Positions 1-8,500 of a stretch of 16,466 nucleotides of DNA are shown one piece after another. The position numbers and the translations under genes are program-made. Position 1 is the stretch's first letter. Every line of letters begins with the position of its first letter. A model generated the notes under the pieces. That model had not been told where the DNA came from. It saw nothing but the letters and a program-made list of their open reading frames with translations, and ran no database searches. Source of the DNA: Pseudomonadota bacterium (lineage in GTDB: Bacteria > Pseudomonadota > Gammaproteobacteria > Burkholderiales > Methylophilaceae); assembly GCA_029549705.1 (NCBI GenBank), contig JAKPIR010000334.1, positions 1 through 16,466 on the forward strand, given 5' to 3'.

Positions 1-568
1 AAGCGAGGCGGCAAAACAATTTGCCAAATTGGGCGTGCCTGTTGTCGATACCGATGTTATCGCGCATGAACTTACTGCGGCGGGTTCACCCGTACTCACG
101 CAAATTAGCCAGCTGTTTGGGCCACATTTTTTAACAAAAGAGGGTGCATTAGACCGCGCAAAACTACGCGCGCATGTGTTTACCAATCCGCAAGAGCGCA
201 GCAAACTTGAAGCGCTCTTGCACCCGCTCATCCGCGCTAATGCGTTGAAGCAACTGGCAGAAAATGAGCATCAACTGCACCCTGACTATCAAGTTTTAGT
301 GATTCCGCTTTTATTTGAAAACAACCAATATCAAACCAGCATACACAAAACTTTGGTGATTGATTGTGATGAGCAACTGCAAATTTCACGGGCCATGGCA
401 CGTAGCCAATTAAGCCAAGCTGAAGCACAGGCCATATTAGACGCACAGGTTACTCGCGCAACGCGGCTTAAACTTGCGGATGAAGTCATCGAAAATAATG
501 GAACACTGGCCGAGTTAACTGAAAGTGTAGAGAAAATGCACCAAAAACTCCTTAAAATTTGCCATTAA
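1..568 (+). CDS. coaE: Dephospho-CoA kinase, 5' end cut by window edge
   Basis: CoaE phosphorylates the ribose 3'-OH of dephospho-CoA with ATP, the last step of coenzyme A synthesis, in the cytoplasm. The reading frame is open from base 2, so the gene starts upstream. The first visible residues (SEAAKQFAKLG) follow directly on the P-loop GSGKS of the family, which is therefore outside the window. Visible family marks are the VVDTDVIAHEL segment (DxD, substrate binding), the LLHPLIR segment, the core strand VLVIPLLFEN, and a C-terminal half rich in Arg and Ala (QISRAMARSQLS) that forms the lid/CoA domain. About 189 of roughly 200 residues are visible. A TTG at 29 opens the longest start-to-stop frame here but is only an internal Leu codon. 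zapD and yacG follow on the same strand, the usual order in beta- and gammaproteobacteria, where the pilBCD genes often come before coaE. Identification is secure. Confidence 0.95.
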   Translation, partial: SEAAKQFAKLGVPVVDTDVIAHELTAAGSPVLTQISQLFGPHFLTKEGALDRAKLRAHVFTNPQERSKLEALLHPLIRANALKQLAENEHQLHPDYQVLVIPLLFENNQYQTSIHKTLVIDCDEQLQISRAMARSQLSQAEAQAILDAQVTRATRLKLADEVIENNGTLAELTESVEKMHQKLLKICH

Positions 569-649
569 TCCTTGCATAGTCAGCCAATAACTTTGATAAT
601 TCAGTTCAAATTTGATTGTAAGCATTATTTTGGGTTAGTGATGTAAACC

Positions 650-1408
650 ATGCCTAGTTACGACTATCCATTCAACGAGCGTATACGCACTTTATTGCGG
701 ATAGAGGATTTGTTTGCCAAAGTAATGCACAATTTGGAAACAGATCACGAATTTCACCATCACGCTGCACTGCTCACTTTGCTGCAAATTTCAGATATTG
801 TTGAACGCGCTGATTTGCGCTCAGAATTATTGCAAGAGCTTGCTCGGCAAAAACTGGTGATGGAGTCCCTTAAAGGAAACCCAGCCATAGCAAGCGCCAA
901 GCTCGAAAGTATTTTGGCGGAAATTGACACAGCAGTTGATGCGTTACGTGCTGAAACCACTAAACTAGGCCAAACGCTACGCAACAATGAATGGCTGATG
1001 GCCATTAAACAGCGCACGGGCATTCCTGGTGGCGTTTGTGAGTTTGATGTGCCTTCCTATCACTACTGGTTAAATCTTGGCCCAGCAAAACGCCGTGAAG
1101 ATATTATTGCTTGGCTAAAACCACTGTTTCCGATGCAACAAGCCATTACGATTATTTTGCATATTTTGCGTGGCAGTGGCGCTAAAACGAAATTACTAGC
1201 CAAAGAGGGCGTTTATCAAGAAATGCTTTCAGGCGCTAAACCCGCACAAATGCTGACAATAGAAATACCAGACAATACCCCTTGTTTCCCTGAAGTGAGC
1301 GCTAACAAATATGCCATGAATATTCGGTTTATTCACTTAGATAAAGTACAAAAAACACAAAAATTTGAAGGGGACGTTAAATTTACACTGACCCTTTGCA
1401 ACTTATAA
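650..1408 (+). CDS. zapD: ZapD, Z-ring bundling protein (DUF1342/YacF family)
   Basis: ZapD is a cytoplasmic cell-division protein. It binds the C-terminal tail of FtsZ and cross-links protofilaments, which stabilises the Z-ring. The 252-residue product matches the usual family length (about 250). It begins with the characteristic YPFNERIRTLLRIEDLF segment (residues 6-22). A mostly helical N-terminal half follows, then a C-terminal beta-rich half with conserved WLKPLFPMQQAI and a terminal GDVKFTLTLC strand. No signal peptide or membrane segment is visible. The ATG at 650 has no strong Shine-Dalgarno sequence; the purines of TTAGTGATG are the only candidate. It lies 81 bp after coaE, and a co-transcript with coaE and yacG is likely, because no terminator hairpin lies between them. 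Identification rests on the N-terminal motif, length and neighbours. Confidence 0.94.
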   Translation: MPSYDYPFNERIRTLLRIEDLFAKVMHNLETDHEFHHHAALLTLLQISDIVERADLRSELLQELARQKLVMESLKGNPAIASAKLESILAEIDTAVDALRAETTKLGQTLRNNEWLMAIKQRTGIPGGVCEFDVPSYHYWLNLGPAKRREDIIAWLKPLFPMQQAITIILHILRGSGAKTKLLAKEGVYQEMLSGAKPAQMLTIEIPDNTPCFPEVSANKYAMNIRFIHLDKVQKTQKFEGDVKFTLTLCNL

Positions 1409-1484
1409 AACTTTGTAGCCTCTGACTTTAGTCGCTTTATTTTCAAACTAAATTCATCAACACAATCTGTCGATTTAAAACCTT

Positions 1485-1694
1485 ATGTCAGCCATCAAAA
1501 AACGTTTAGTGACTTGCCCGAACTGCAAAAAATTAAGCGAATACTCCCTTGAAAATGCATTTAGGCCTTTTTGTTCAGAGCGTTGCAAGATGATTGACTT
1601 GGGCGTGTGGGCAACGGAAGGCTATGCAATCCCTGTTGCCATCAACCCTGCAGATTTATCAGACGATGAAACCAACGCCTTGCTAGGGCATTAA
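1485..1694 (+). CDS. yacG: YacG, zinc-binding DNA gyrase inhibitor
   Basis: YacG binds the GyrB subunit and inhibits gyrase activity; the E. coli protein is a 65-residue zinc protein. This 69-residue product carries the four zinc ligands Cys11, Cys14, Cys30 and Cys34 in the family spacing C-x2-C-x15-C-x3-C. The segments TCPNCKK and PFCSERCKMIDLG surround them, followed by the W(A)xEGYAIP motif. The acidic tail (DLSDDETN) is also typical. It starts 76 bp after zapD, keeping the coaE-zapD-yacG order. The family assignment is secure. The gyrase role is taken from E. coli work and is not visible in the sequence. Confidence 0.95.
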   Translation: MSAIKKRLVTCPNCKKLSEYSLENAFRPFCSERCKMIDLGVWATEGYAIPVAINPADLSDDETNALLGH

Positions 1695-1705
1695 GAGGTA
1701 ATGAT

Positions 1706-2176
1706 ATGCATGTATTGATTTTATTTTCGCGCTTACTCACGACGACGCTAATACCAAGTCTATTGATGATTGTTTTTTTAACAGCACACGCCGAAACTGC
1801 CAAACCCGTGCAGATACAACAAGCTTGGGCGCGCGCCACCGCACCGGGGCAAAGTGTAGGGGCCGCCTATATGACCTTGGTACATCATGAGAACATCACG
1901 CTGATTGCCGCAGATTCAAACGCGGCTGGCAGCGTTGAAATACACAGTATGGAAATGAAAAATGGCGTCATGAAAATGCGCATGCTGGAAGAGTTGCCTC
2001 TCAAAGCCGGCAAAGCGGTCAAACTCGGCCCGGGTGGCTTGCATCTCATGTTGTTTGATTTGCAAAAACCACTCAAAGTGGGTGAAAAAATTGAATTAAC
2101 GCTCTGCTTTAAAGATAAGCAAGGTGAAGTGACGCACCAGACCGTGACGCTACCCGTCAAAGAAGCCGCGCAGTAA
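1706..2176 (+). CDS. Periplasmic copper chaperone of the PCu(A)C family
   Basis: PCu(A)C proteins carry Cu(I) in the periplasm and help metallate cytochrome oxidase. The 156-residue product has a hydrophobic signal peptide (residues 1-29, likely cut after AHA before ETAKP) and a cupredoxin-like beta fold. The defining copper motif H-x10-M-x21-H-x-M is exact: His80, Met91, His113, Met115. Extra Met residues lie at 82, 84, 89 and 93. The family segments WARATAPGQSVGAAYM and PGGLHLMLFDL are present. The AGAGGT ribosome-binding site overlaps the yacG stop and sits about 7 bases before ATG 1706, so translation is probably coupled to yacG. No SCO1, PrrC or oxidase gene is adjacent, so its client cannot be read from context. 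Copper binding is strongly supported; the exact partner is inferred from the family. Confidence 0.93.
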   Translation: MHVLILFSRLLTTTLIPSLLMIVFLTAHAETAKPVQIQQAWARATAPGQSVGAAYMTLVHHENITLIAADSNAAGSVEIHSMEMKNGVMKMRMLEELPLKAGKAVKLGPGGLHLMLFDLQKPLKVGEKIELTLCFKDKQGEVTHQTVTLPVKEAAQ

Positions 2177-2200
2177 TGCCAAAAATTTACTACTGATGCT

Positions 2201-3163
2201 CTACCATGCGCCCCGTTGCATGGCAATACCGTGCGCACCATGTTGTATCGCAGTCTTTTTGTCAGCCGTTTTAACGCCGCCTAATGCATAAACTGGCAGC
2301 GGATAATCGGAAACCATTTGCCCCCAGACCTGCCAGCCCAGCGGCTTGGCATCGACGTGGCTTAACGTCGCGTTCACTGGCGAAAGCACAACAAAATCCA
2401 GCCCTAAGGTAACTGCTTTTTCTAGCTCAGCAGGATGATGGCAAGATGCTGCACAAAGCATTTGATCTGGCCTTTGCTTTAATGCTAGCAATTGATGGGC
2501 TGGCAGATGTACACCATCCGCGCCCAAATTTTGCGCTAAATCCACATGTCCATTTAGCAGCACTTTTGCGCCATGTGCGTGCGCCATGTGGATGACACGC
2601 TCACCAAAGGCGCGCAACGCTGCTGGTTGTAGTTGCTTTTCACGTATTTGAATTAGTTTTAAGCCATTTTCTAGCGCTGTTTGCAATTGGTTAAAAAATG
2701 CTTGTTCACCCATTTCAGCAAGATTGGTAATAGCATAAATGTCAGGTAAATTGAGCGCCTGCATAATGGGCTGATTTGCTGGCAACATGGGCTGCACACT
2801 CACCTGACTCGGCTGTTGCCAACTGAGTTTTTGACCTTCACGCCCATGCGGCTCACCCTGCCAGGCCAATACTCTAAAAAAATGCAGTTTAACGGTTTTT
2901 TCCGGGTAGGCATAAACACGTGTGAGCCAAGGTGCTGTATCCGTTACCGTTATGCCTAGTTCTTCATGCAGTTCACGCACCAATGCGTGTACCGGTGTCT
3001 CATTTTCTTCAATTTTACCGCCCGGAAACTCCCAGTAACCAGCCCATGGCTTACCCGCTGGTCTTTGACCAAGCAAAACAGCGCCATCTTGCCGTTGAAT
3101 GACACCAACTGCTGCATGCGTCACGGCAACAATCGGTGAAACTGAATCAAAATTTGATGCCAT
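2201..3163 (-). CDS. Nudix (MutT-like) hydrolase fused to a ThiE/TenI-like domain
   Basis: This is a two-domain protein of 320 residues. Residues 12-135 form a Nudix domain. The complete Nudix box G-x5-E-x7-RE-x2-EE-x-G lies at 49-71 (GGKIEEN, then RELHEELGI), and FPGGK and the MutT-like GQRPAGKPWAGYWEF come before it, so it probably hydrolyses oxidised or other nucleoside triphosphates. Residues 141-318 resemble thiamine-phosphate synthase, a TIM barrel with QIREK (172-176), GADGVHL and VYALGG. The ThiE metal/pyrophosphate residues are changed: the usual NDR is NGH (204-206), the acidic residue after GVHL is absent (GVHLPAHQ), and the usual TxTK is TLSH (266-269). Genuine thiamine synthesis is therefore doubtful. 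The same fusion is common in proteobacteria near argJ or secA. The start lies 6 bp after the ATPase stop, without a clear ribosome-binding site. GTG at codon 14 (before THAAVGVI) is an alternative start. Confidence 0.9.
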   Translation of the reverse strand: MASNFDSVSPIVAVTHAAVGVIQRQDGAVLLGQRPAGKPWAGYWEFPGGKIEENETPVHALVRELHEELGITVTDTAPWLTRVYAYPEKTVKLHFFRVLAWQGEPHGREGQKLSWQQPSQVSVQPMLPANQPIMQALNLPDIYAITNLAEMGEQAFFNQLQTALENGLKLIQIREKQLQPAALRAFGERVIHMAHAHGAKVLLNGHVDLAQNLGADGVHLPAHQLLALKQRPDQMLCAASCHHPAELEKAVTLGLDFVVLSPVNATLSHVDAKPLGWQVWGQMVSDYPLPVYALGGVKTADKKTAIQHGAHGIAMQRGAW

Positions 3164-3169
3164 GCGATG

Positions 3170-4060
3170 TTATTGGCGCAATGCCGACATGGCGAGTTGC
3201 TTAGCACCCGCATAATCGCGCGCAAATTGATAAGCCACACGGCCACTGCGCGCGCCACGCGTGTGGGAGAATTCCAGCGCAGCTTGATGGGCGGCTTCGT
3301 CAAAAGCCAAACCATAAGTCTTAAGCCAGTTTTCGCAAATGGCTAAGTATTCGTCTTGGTCAAACGCATAAAATGACAACCACAAACCAAAGCGCTCAGC
3401 CAGCGCGGTTTTTTCTTCAATCGTATCACTCGGCCGAATTTCAGCATCACCATTAAATTTAACATCATGTTTTGTTGCCAAATTATCCGCCATAAATTCT
3501 GGCATCAAATTTTTACGATTTGACGTAGCATACACCAGCACATTGTCGGATGTACTCGCCACCGAACCATCCAATACGACTTTCAGCGCTTTATAGCTTT
3601 CATCATTGGCTTCAAAAGTTAGGTCGTCGCAAAAAATAATGAATTTTTCTGGACGGTTGCGAATCAGCTCAACAATTTCGGGTAAATGGACTAAATCGTG
3701 CTTTTCCACTTCAATTAAGCGCAGGCCCTCAGCCGCATAAGCGTTTAATAATGCTTTAATGAGCGATGACTTACCCGTTCCGCGCGCCCCTGTCAGCAGC
3801 ACATTATTGGCGGTAAAGCCCTGCAAAAATTGCTGCGTGTTACGCACAATCTGCGCTTTTTGTGCATCCACAAAATGGATGTCTGCAAGCGCAATGTGGT
3901 GTGGATGCGTGATGACCTGCAATCTGCCCTGATTGCTTTGCTTCACCCAGCGCCACGCGGATGCCTGCCAGTCCACGTCAGGGGCGTTGGCTGGCAACAG
4001 GTTTTCCAACTGGCGGATTAACCCTTCAGCGCGGTCAATTAAATGCGTGAGCTTCTCCAT
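3170..4060 (-). CDS. AAA+ ATP-binding protein, DUF815 family
   Basis: A cytoplasmic P-loop ATPase of 296 residues, of unknown cellular role. Walker A is GARGTGKS (91-98). Walker B is the hydrophobic strand IIFCDD with the acidic pair at 145-146. A sensor-1-like YATSNRKNL follows at 177-185, and an arginine-rich sensor-2-like RGARSGR at 268-274. The N-terminal ~85 residues (WRWVKQ, ALADI, QFLQG) fit the DUF815 layout. Its ATG overlaps the argJ stop by one base (TAATG), so it is probably translated by reinitiation after argJ. It lies 6 bp before the Nudix-ThiE gene. The argJ - ATPase - Nudix order recurs in betaproteobacteria, but no functional link has been shown to my knowledge. Family call is confident; function is unknown. 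Confidence 0.9.
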   Translation of the reverse strand: MEKLTHLIDRAEGLIRQLENLLPANAPDVDWQASAWRWVKQSNQGRLQVITHPHHIALADIHFVDAQKAQIVRNTQQFLQGFTANNVLLTGARGTGKSSLIKALLNAYAAEGLRLIEVEKHDLVHLPEIVELIRNRPEKFIIFCDDLTFEANDESYKALKVVLDGSVASTSDNVLVYATSNRKNLMPEFMADNLATKHDVKFNGDAEIRPSDTIEEKTALAERFGLWLSFYAFDQDEYLAICENWLKTYGLAFDEAAHQAALEFSHTRGARSGRVAYQFARDYAGAKQLAMSALRQ

Positions 4061-5286
4061 TAAGAGCGATAATCTGCGTTAATTTTGACGTAGTCGTATG
4101 AAAAATCACAAGTCCAAACCGTGCTTTGCGCATTGCCACGCGCTAAATCCACACGCACTAGAATTTCAGCTGCTTTCATAACCGCCGCCCCTTGCTCCTC
4201 TTGATAAGCCTGTGCACGGCCGCCATGCTCTGCCACCAGTACATCACCCAAATAGAGTTTTAGCGCGTTTACATCCAGCCCTTCAACACCGGCATAGCCA
4301 ATGGCCGCCAAAATTCGGCCAAGATTTGGGTCTGACGCAAAAAATGCAGTTTTGATGAGCGGTGAATGTGCAATCGCATAAGCCACTTTGCGGCATTCAA
4401 CCTCATCTCGCCCGCCTTCCACCTGCACGGTCATGAATTTTGTGGCACCCTCACCATCGCGCACAATCGCCTGCGCGAGTTCAATCGCCACTTCAGTAAA
4501 TGCATCGCGTAGCACAGCAAACTCTGGACTGGCTTCAGCAATTTCGGTATTGCCTGCCAGGTGAGTGGCCATCAGAATCAGACTGTCGTTCGTGGAAGTG
4601 TCGCCATCCACAGTGATGCAGTTAAACGATTTATTCACGGCATAACGGATGATGCTTTCAAGCGCGGCTTGGCTGACGGCGGCGTCTGTCGCAATATAGC
4701 CGAGCATTGTCGCCATATTGGGGTGTATCATACCGCTACCTTTGCTGATGCCAGTGAGCGTCACGGTTTTGCCACTTAGTTGAATTTGACGTGAGGTGCC
4801 TTTAGCGACAATATCCGTGGTCATAATCGCTTCAGCCGCATTCAGCCAGTTATCTTCCTTTAAGTTGGCAATGGCGGCTGGTAAACCAGCCACGATTTTA
4901 TCTACCGGCAAGGGCTCTAAAATTACCCCGGTTGAAAACGGCAAAATTTGGTTGGCCTGTAAACCAAGCAATTGACTCAGTGCCTCGCAACTTTGTTTTG
5001 CCCGTTGCAAACCATCATCTCCCGTGCCTGCGTTGGCACAGCCGGTGTTCACCAAAAGCGCGCGAATGCCCGCTTTTTGCTTTAAAAAATCCTGACATAG
5101 CAGCACAGGTGCGGCACAAAATTGATTGCGCGTAAACACGCCGGCCACATGACTACCTTCAGTTAGGGTAACAACCAACACATCTTTGCGATTGGGCTTG
5201 CGCACATGCGCTTCTGCAAAACCTAGTTTCACGCCTTTAACGGGTAGTAAAGCGCTGGCCTGAGGGGCGGTAAGATTAACTGGCAT
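4060..5286 (-). CDS. argJ: ArgJ, glutamate N-acetyltransferase / amino-acid acetyltransferase
   Basis: ArgJ moves the acetyl group from N-acetylornithine to glutamate, releasing ornithine (cyclic arginine pathway). Bifunctional members also acetylate glutamate from acetyl-CoA. The 408-residue product has the family length. The precursor cuts itself before the nucleophilic Thr. Here the site is MATML, with Thr193 inside the block SKGSGMIHPNMATMLGY (181-197). Other marks are VNTGCANAGTG (79-89), the oxyanion-hole STG (118-120), the SFNCITVDGDTSTNDS block, DGEGATKF, and the C-terminal DYVKINADYRS. It heads the - strand operon argJ - DUF815 ATPase - Nudix/ThiE. ATG 5286 has a GGA about 10 bases upstream. 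A GCGCT-A4-AGCGC-like palindrome (5313-5328) containing TAAAAT lies in the leader and may carry the promoter. Whether it is mono- or bifunctional cannot be decided here. Confidence 0.96.
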   Translation of the reverse strand: MPVNLTAPQASALLPVKGVKLGFAEAHVRKPNRKDVLVVTLTEGSHVAGVFTRNQFCAAPVLLCQDFLKQKAGIRALLVNTGCANAGTGDDGLQRAKQSCEALSQLLGLQANQILPFSTGVILEPLPVDKIVAGLPAAIANLKEDNWLNAAEAIMTTDIVAKGTSRQIQLSGKTVTLTGISKGSGMIHPNMATMLGYIATDAAVSQAALESIIRYAVNKSFNCITVDGDTSTNDSLILMATHLAGNTEIAEASPEFAVLRDAFTEVAIELAQAIVRDGEGATKFMTVQVEGGRDEVECRKVAYAIAHSPLIKTAFFASDPNLGRILAAIGYAGVEGLDVNALKLYLGDVLVAEHGGRAQAYQEEQGAAVMKAAEILVRVDLARGNAQSTVWTCDFSYDYVKINADYRS

Positions 5287-5312
5287 GGTAAAAAATCCGT
5301 GTAAATAATGTT

Positions 5313-5328
5313 GCGCTTATTTTAGCGC
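5313..5328 (-). promoter_or_regulatory. Possible argJ promoter/operator palindrome
   Basis: GCGCT and AGCGC flank an AT-rich centre. On the - strand this centre gives TAAAAT, a fair -10 element about 33 bases before the argJ ATG. No good -35 is spaced correctly; TTGTCC lies only 14 bases upstream. The palindrome overlapping the putative -10 could be an operator. It does not look like a recognisable ARG box. Confidence 0.25.
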
Positions 5329-5413
5329 ATTATTGATTGGACAAGCGGCCATGACGGGCTGTTTTATGACTAATTATGCTTGTACAACATGTATTAAAAA
5401 CATGAAATCTCAC

Positions 5414-5488
5414 CCGAGAAAAAAATAATGCCCTGTAAGCCTTTATTTATAAGGCTTGCAGGGCATCGAAAAAGGTTGTGTGAAAAAT
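5414..5488. repeat. Structured ~75-bp repeat, copy A
   Basis: Starts CCGAG, runs through a long palindrome, and ends GGTTGTGTGAAAAAT. It aligns with copy B (9030-9105) without gaps over the first 65 columns. The central 7-base loop is the exception: here it is TATTTAT, the reverse complement of the loop in copy B. The stem differs by one C/G to T/A pair swap that keeps pairing (GCCCTG with CAGGGC here, GCTCTG with CAGAGC in B). The inner part of this copy doubles as a terminator. Confidence 0.75.
5419..5466 (-). terminator. Intrinsic terminator of the helix-AsmA gene
   Basis: Read on the - strand, the 48 bases after the stop codon at 5514 lead into a 16-bp stem with one mismatch. The arms are ATGCCCTGCAAGCCTT and AAGGCTTACAGGGCAT around a 7-base AT loop. 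TA and seven T residues follow. It separates this gene from argJ, which is read in the same direction. Confidence 0.82.
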
Positions 5489-5513
5489 CAACCGCATTCG
5501 GACTATTATTTAG

Positions 5514-8500
5514 TTAAAAACGTTTTACGTTACTGACTTTACCTGTCAAGTCAAAAATTGACTGAAAACTACGGCCTTGTGCGACTGCATTAAGACTGAT
5601 TTTTCCAGAGATGGCTTCATCAGGGGCAATTTGCACTTGACCTTGTGCCTGCAATTTAGGCGATTTCAGCACGAGATTGCGATATTCAATTCGGCCACTT
5701 TTTGCGCGTACATCACCTGAGAGTTGGTCAAAATTGGTGGCATAACCTTCAAGCGCTTTATCTTCAGGATTGAGTATCGCCCGCGGTAAATCAACGCCAC
5801 TTATTTTGCCATTCGGTAATTGAAAATTTCCCGTCACTTCGGCGTCATCAAGCAATTGCGTAGCAATGGTTGACTGTGCTGAAAAGTTACCCGCCAAATT
5901 TAATTTACCTTCCACCAATCCCGTGCTGGCAAATGCCTTTAAAAGCTGGGCGGCATTCACCTTGGTCATATTAAAACTGCCCGATGTCTGCCACTGGCTT
6001 GACCAATCGAATACGGCCTTTGCGCTGAATATTCCGCCATAAATTTCACCTTGCAGTTGGTCAAATTGCAGGCGCGCATTTTGATACAAGCCGCTGGCAT
6101 TTAGCTCATCAAACACAATGTTTGGTTGCACAGGTAACGCCCACTGACTTGCCCTAATCTTCACCCGATACTGGCCTGCTTGCGGTTGTACTTCAATGGC
6201 TAACGCGCCCTCTTCACTTTTCAATGCAATGCCGCCAAATTGACCCGCATGATGTTGCATAACATGGCCACGCAATGGCGCCAATTCAAGGTCGCGCAAA
6301 TTGAGTTTAACTTTGCTAAAGCGCACCTCGTGCACCTGGAGTTTCGGTGACTGACTTGCTGCCTGTAACCACTGTAGCGGCTTGGCAAAGTCTTTCTGCT
6401 CAAGCGCCACACCCTCAATCAGCACACTATCCAACGTTTTGATCTCGCTGAAAAGGCTTGTGACCTGTGGCGCCACCGTGACGGAATCCACCTGAAATGC
6501 AGGATTTTCACCCACTGCGACATGGCTTAACACAAAGTGCGGCTGCGGCCAAAGAGATGCACGCACTTCACCCACGCTAACAGGGGCGCCGATGCTTGCT
6601 GAGGCAATATGTTCAACTGGTTTTGCCAAAAAATTCAGCGGCACCACGTGCATCAAGCCCAGCAATATCATGAGCAAAATAGGCACATAGACCATTGAAA
6701 ATTTCAGCAGAGGTGACAGCCATTTTTTGGGTTGCCTGACGTTAGAATCGCCTTTAAAGCGACTCAACACCAAAATATCAAATTTTCGATACTTAGCTTT
6801 AACGATGTTCAGTAAACTGTTTTTTGCACGCTGCGGCTTGTGGCCCATCATCTCGCTTGCCAAATTTTTGGCTTCTTCACGCGCTGCTTTTTCAGCGGCT
6901 TTTTGTTCGGCATGGGCTGCTTCTTTTTGTTGTTTGGCGAGGCGCTCTGCCTCTTTTTGCGCTTCTCGTTCAGCTTTTTTCTGCGCTTCTCGTTCTGCTT
7001 TTTCTTTTGCGATCCGTGCTTTTTCTAACTTAGCTTGTTCTTTGGCCGCTGCTTTTTCTTGTGCGTTGGCTTCCGCAATCCGTTTGGCTTGGCGCTCAGC
7101 CTCAAGTTTGGCTTCTTTTTTCGCCAATGCACGGGCCTCAGCCTCTGCTTTTTTCTGCGCGGCTTCGGCTTCACGTGCGATGCGTTCAGCCTCTAGGCGT
7201 GCTTGCGCTTCTGCAGCCAATCTGGCTGTTTCTTCCGCTTGTGCAATCACCTGTAAGCGCTCCGCCTCTAACTTTGCCGCAAGTTCAGCCTGCGCTTGGG
7301 CTTGAAGTTGGGCTTCTTCTGCCAGTTTCGCCTGCTGTTCTGCCTCAAGTCGTGCCGCCTCCTCTGCGATGACTTTGGCTTGTGCCTCGGCAGCTGCTTG
7401 CTCCTCACGCGCTTTAATTTCTGCAGCAACTCTGGCTGCTTCCTCTGCCTGCGCTATGGCTTGGGCTTCAGCTTGAATACGTGCTTCTTCTGCAGCTTGT
7501 GCAATACGTTCGGCTTCTAGGCGCGCTTGCTCCTCCGCTGCCAATCTGGCCGCTTCTTCCGCTTGCGCGATTGCCTGCAAGCGCTCCGCCTCTAACTTTG
7601 CCGCAAGCTCTGCTTGCGCCTGGGCTTCTTGCGCTAGTTTTTCCTGATATTCCGCTTCAATCCGTGCCGCTTCTTCCGCTTTGGCTTGCGCTTCGGCAGC
7701 CTCTTGTTCCTCGCGCGCTTTGATTTTAGCAGCCAATCTGGCCGCCTCTTCAGCCTGCGCTAATTCTGCCTGAATGCGGGCATCTTCCGCCTCTTTTGCT
7801 AAACGGACTTCTTCACGGCGCTGACGCTCTTTTTCTCGAATACGCTCAACTAAGGCTTGAGCTTGACGCTCTGCTTTTAGCCGCGCGGCATGCTCAGCCT
7901 GCTCTTGCGCCTTGGCCTCCTGCTCGGCAATGCGCGCCGCGGCCAAGCGTGACGCTTCCTCCGCCGCGTGTTTTGCCTGAGCTTCAGCTTCGGCAATTGC
8001 GCGTTCTTTTTCAGCCGCTTCCAGTGCAGCTTTTTCCGCTTGCGCTCGCGTTGCTTGTGCTAATTTTTCCTGACGTTCAATTTCTAATTTTGCTTTTTCC
8101 TGCGCGGCCTCAGCTTCAGCGCGAATAGTAGCAAGCTCTACCTCACGCGCGATACGTTCTGCTTCAACACGCGCTTTTTCTTGCGCCTCAAATTTGGCCT
8201 GCGCTTTGGCTTTCATTTCTGCTTGTTTACGCGCTTCTGCCTCTGCTTTTTGTCGTTCAAGTTCAGCTTCTTGCGCGCGGCGTGCCTGTTCTTCAACATC
8301 TTTCTGGCGAATTTTCGCTTCTGCTTTGGCAATTTCTTTGGCGCGGATTTGCGCTTCTATTTCTCGCGCTTTTAGCTCATCTTCCCGTCGCTCTGCTTCT
8401 TTCTTTTTGGCAATTTGCTCAAGCTCTAAATAGGTTTCTAACTCGGCTGTACCATCAATTTCTTCAACGTTGTAGACTTCTTCCACCACCATGGGTGCAA

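Noticed and set aside
569..649. A promoter for zapD in the coaE-zapD gap (TTGATA ... TTGTAA)
   Set aside because: Both boxes are poor and the region is simply AT-rich; not enough to list.
2201..3163. Plain thiE annotation for thiamine synthesis
   Set aside because: The N-terminal third is a full Nudix domain, and the ThiE-like half lacks several ligand residues, so only a ThiE-like call is supported.
4060..5286. STGVILEPLP in ArgJ as a damaged oxyanion motif (Leu where many members have Gly)
   Set aside because: The STG residues that matter are intact, and from memory this variant is usual in betaproteobacterial ArgJ.
7160..8450. CRISPR-like or satellite repeat array, because of many similar short words
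   Set aside because: The similarity follows codon triplets of EAxR/AEEA-type peptide words in one uninterrupted reading frame. There are no regular spacers.
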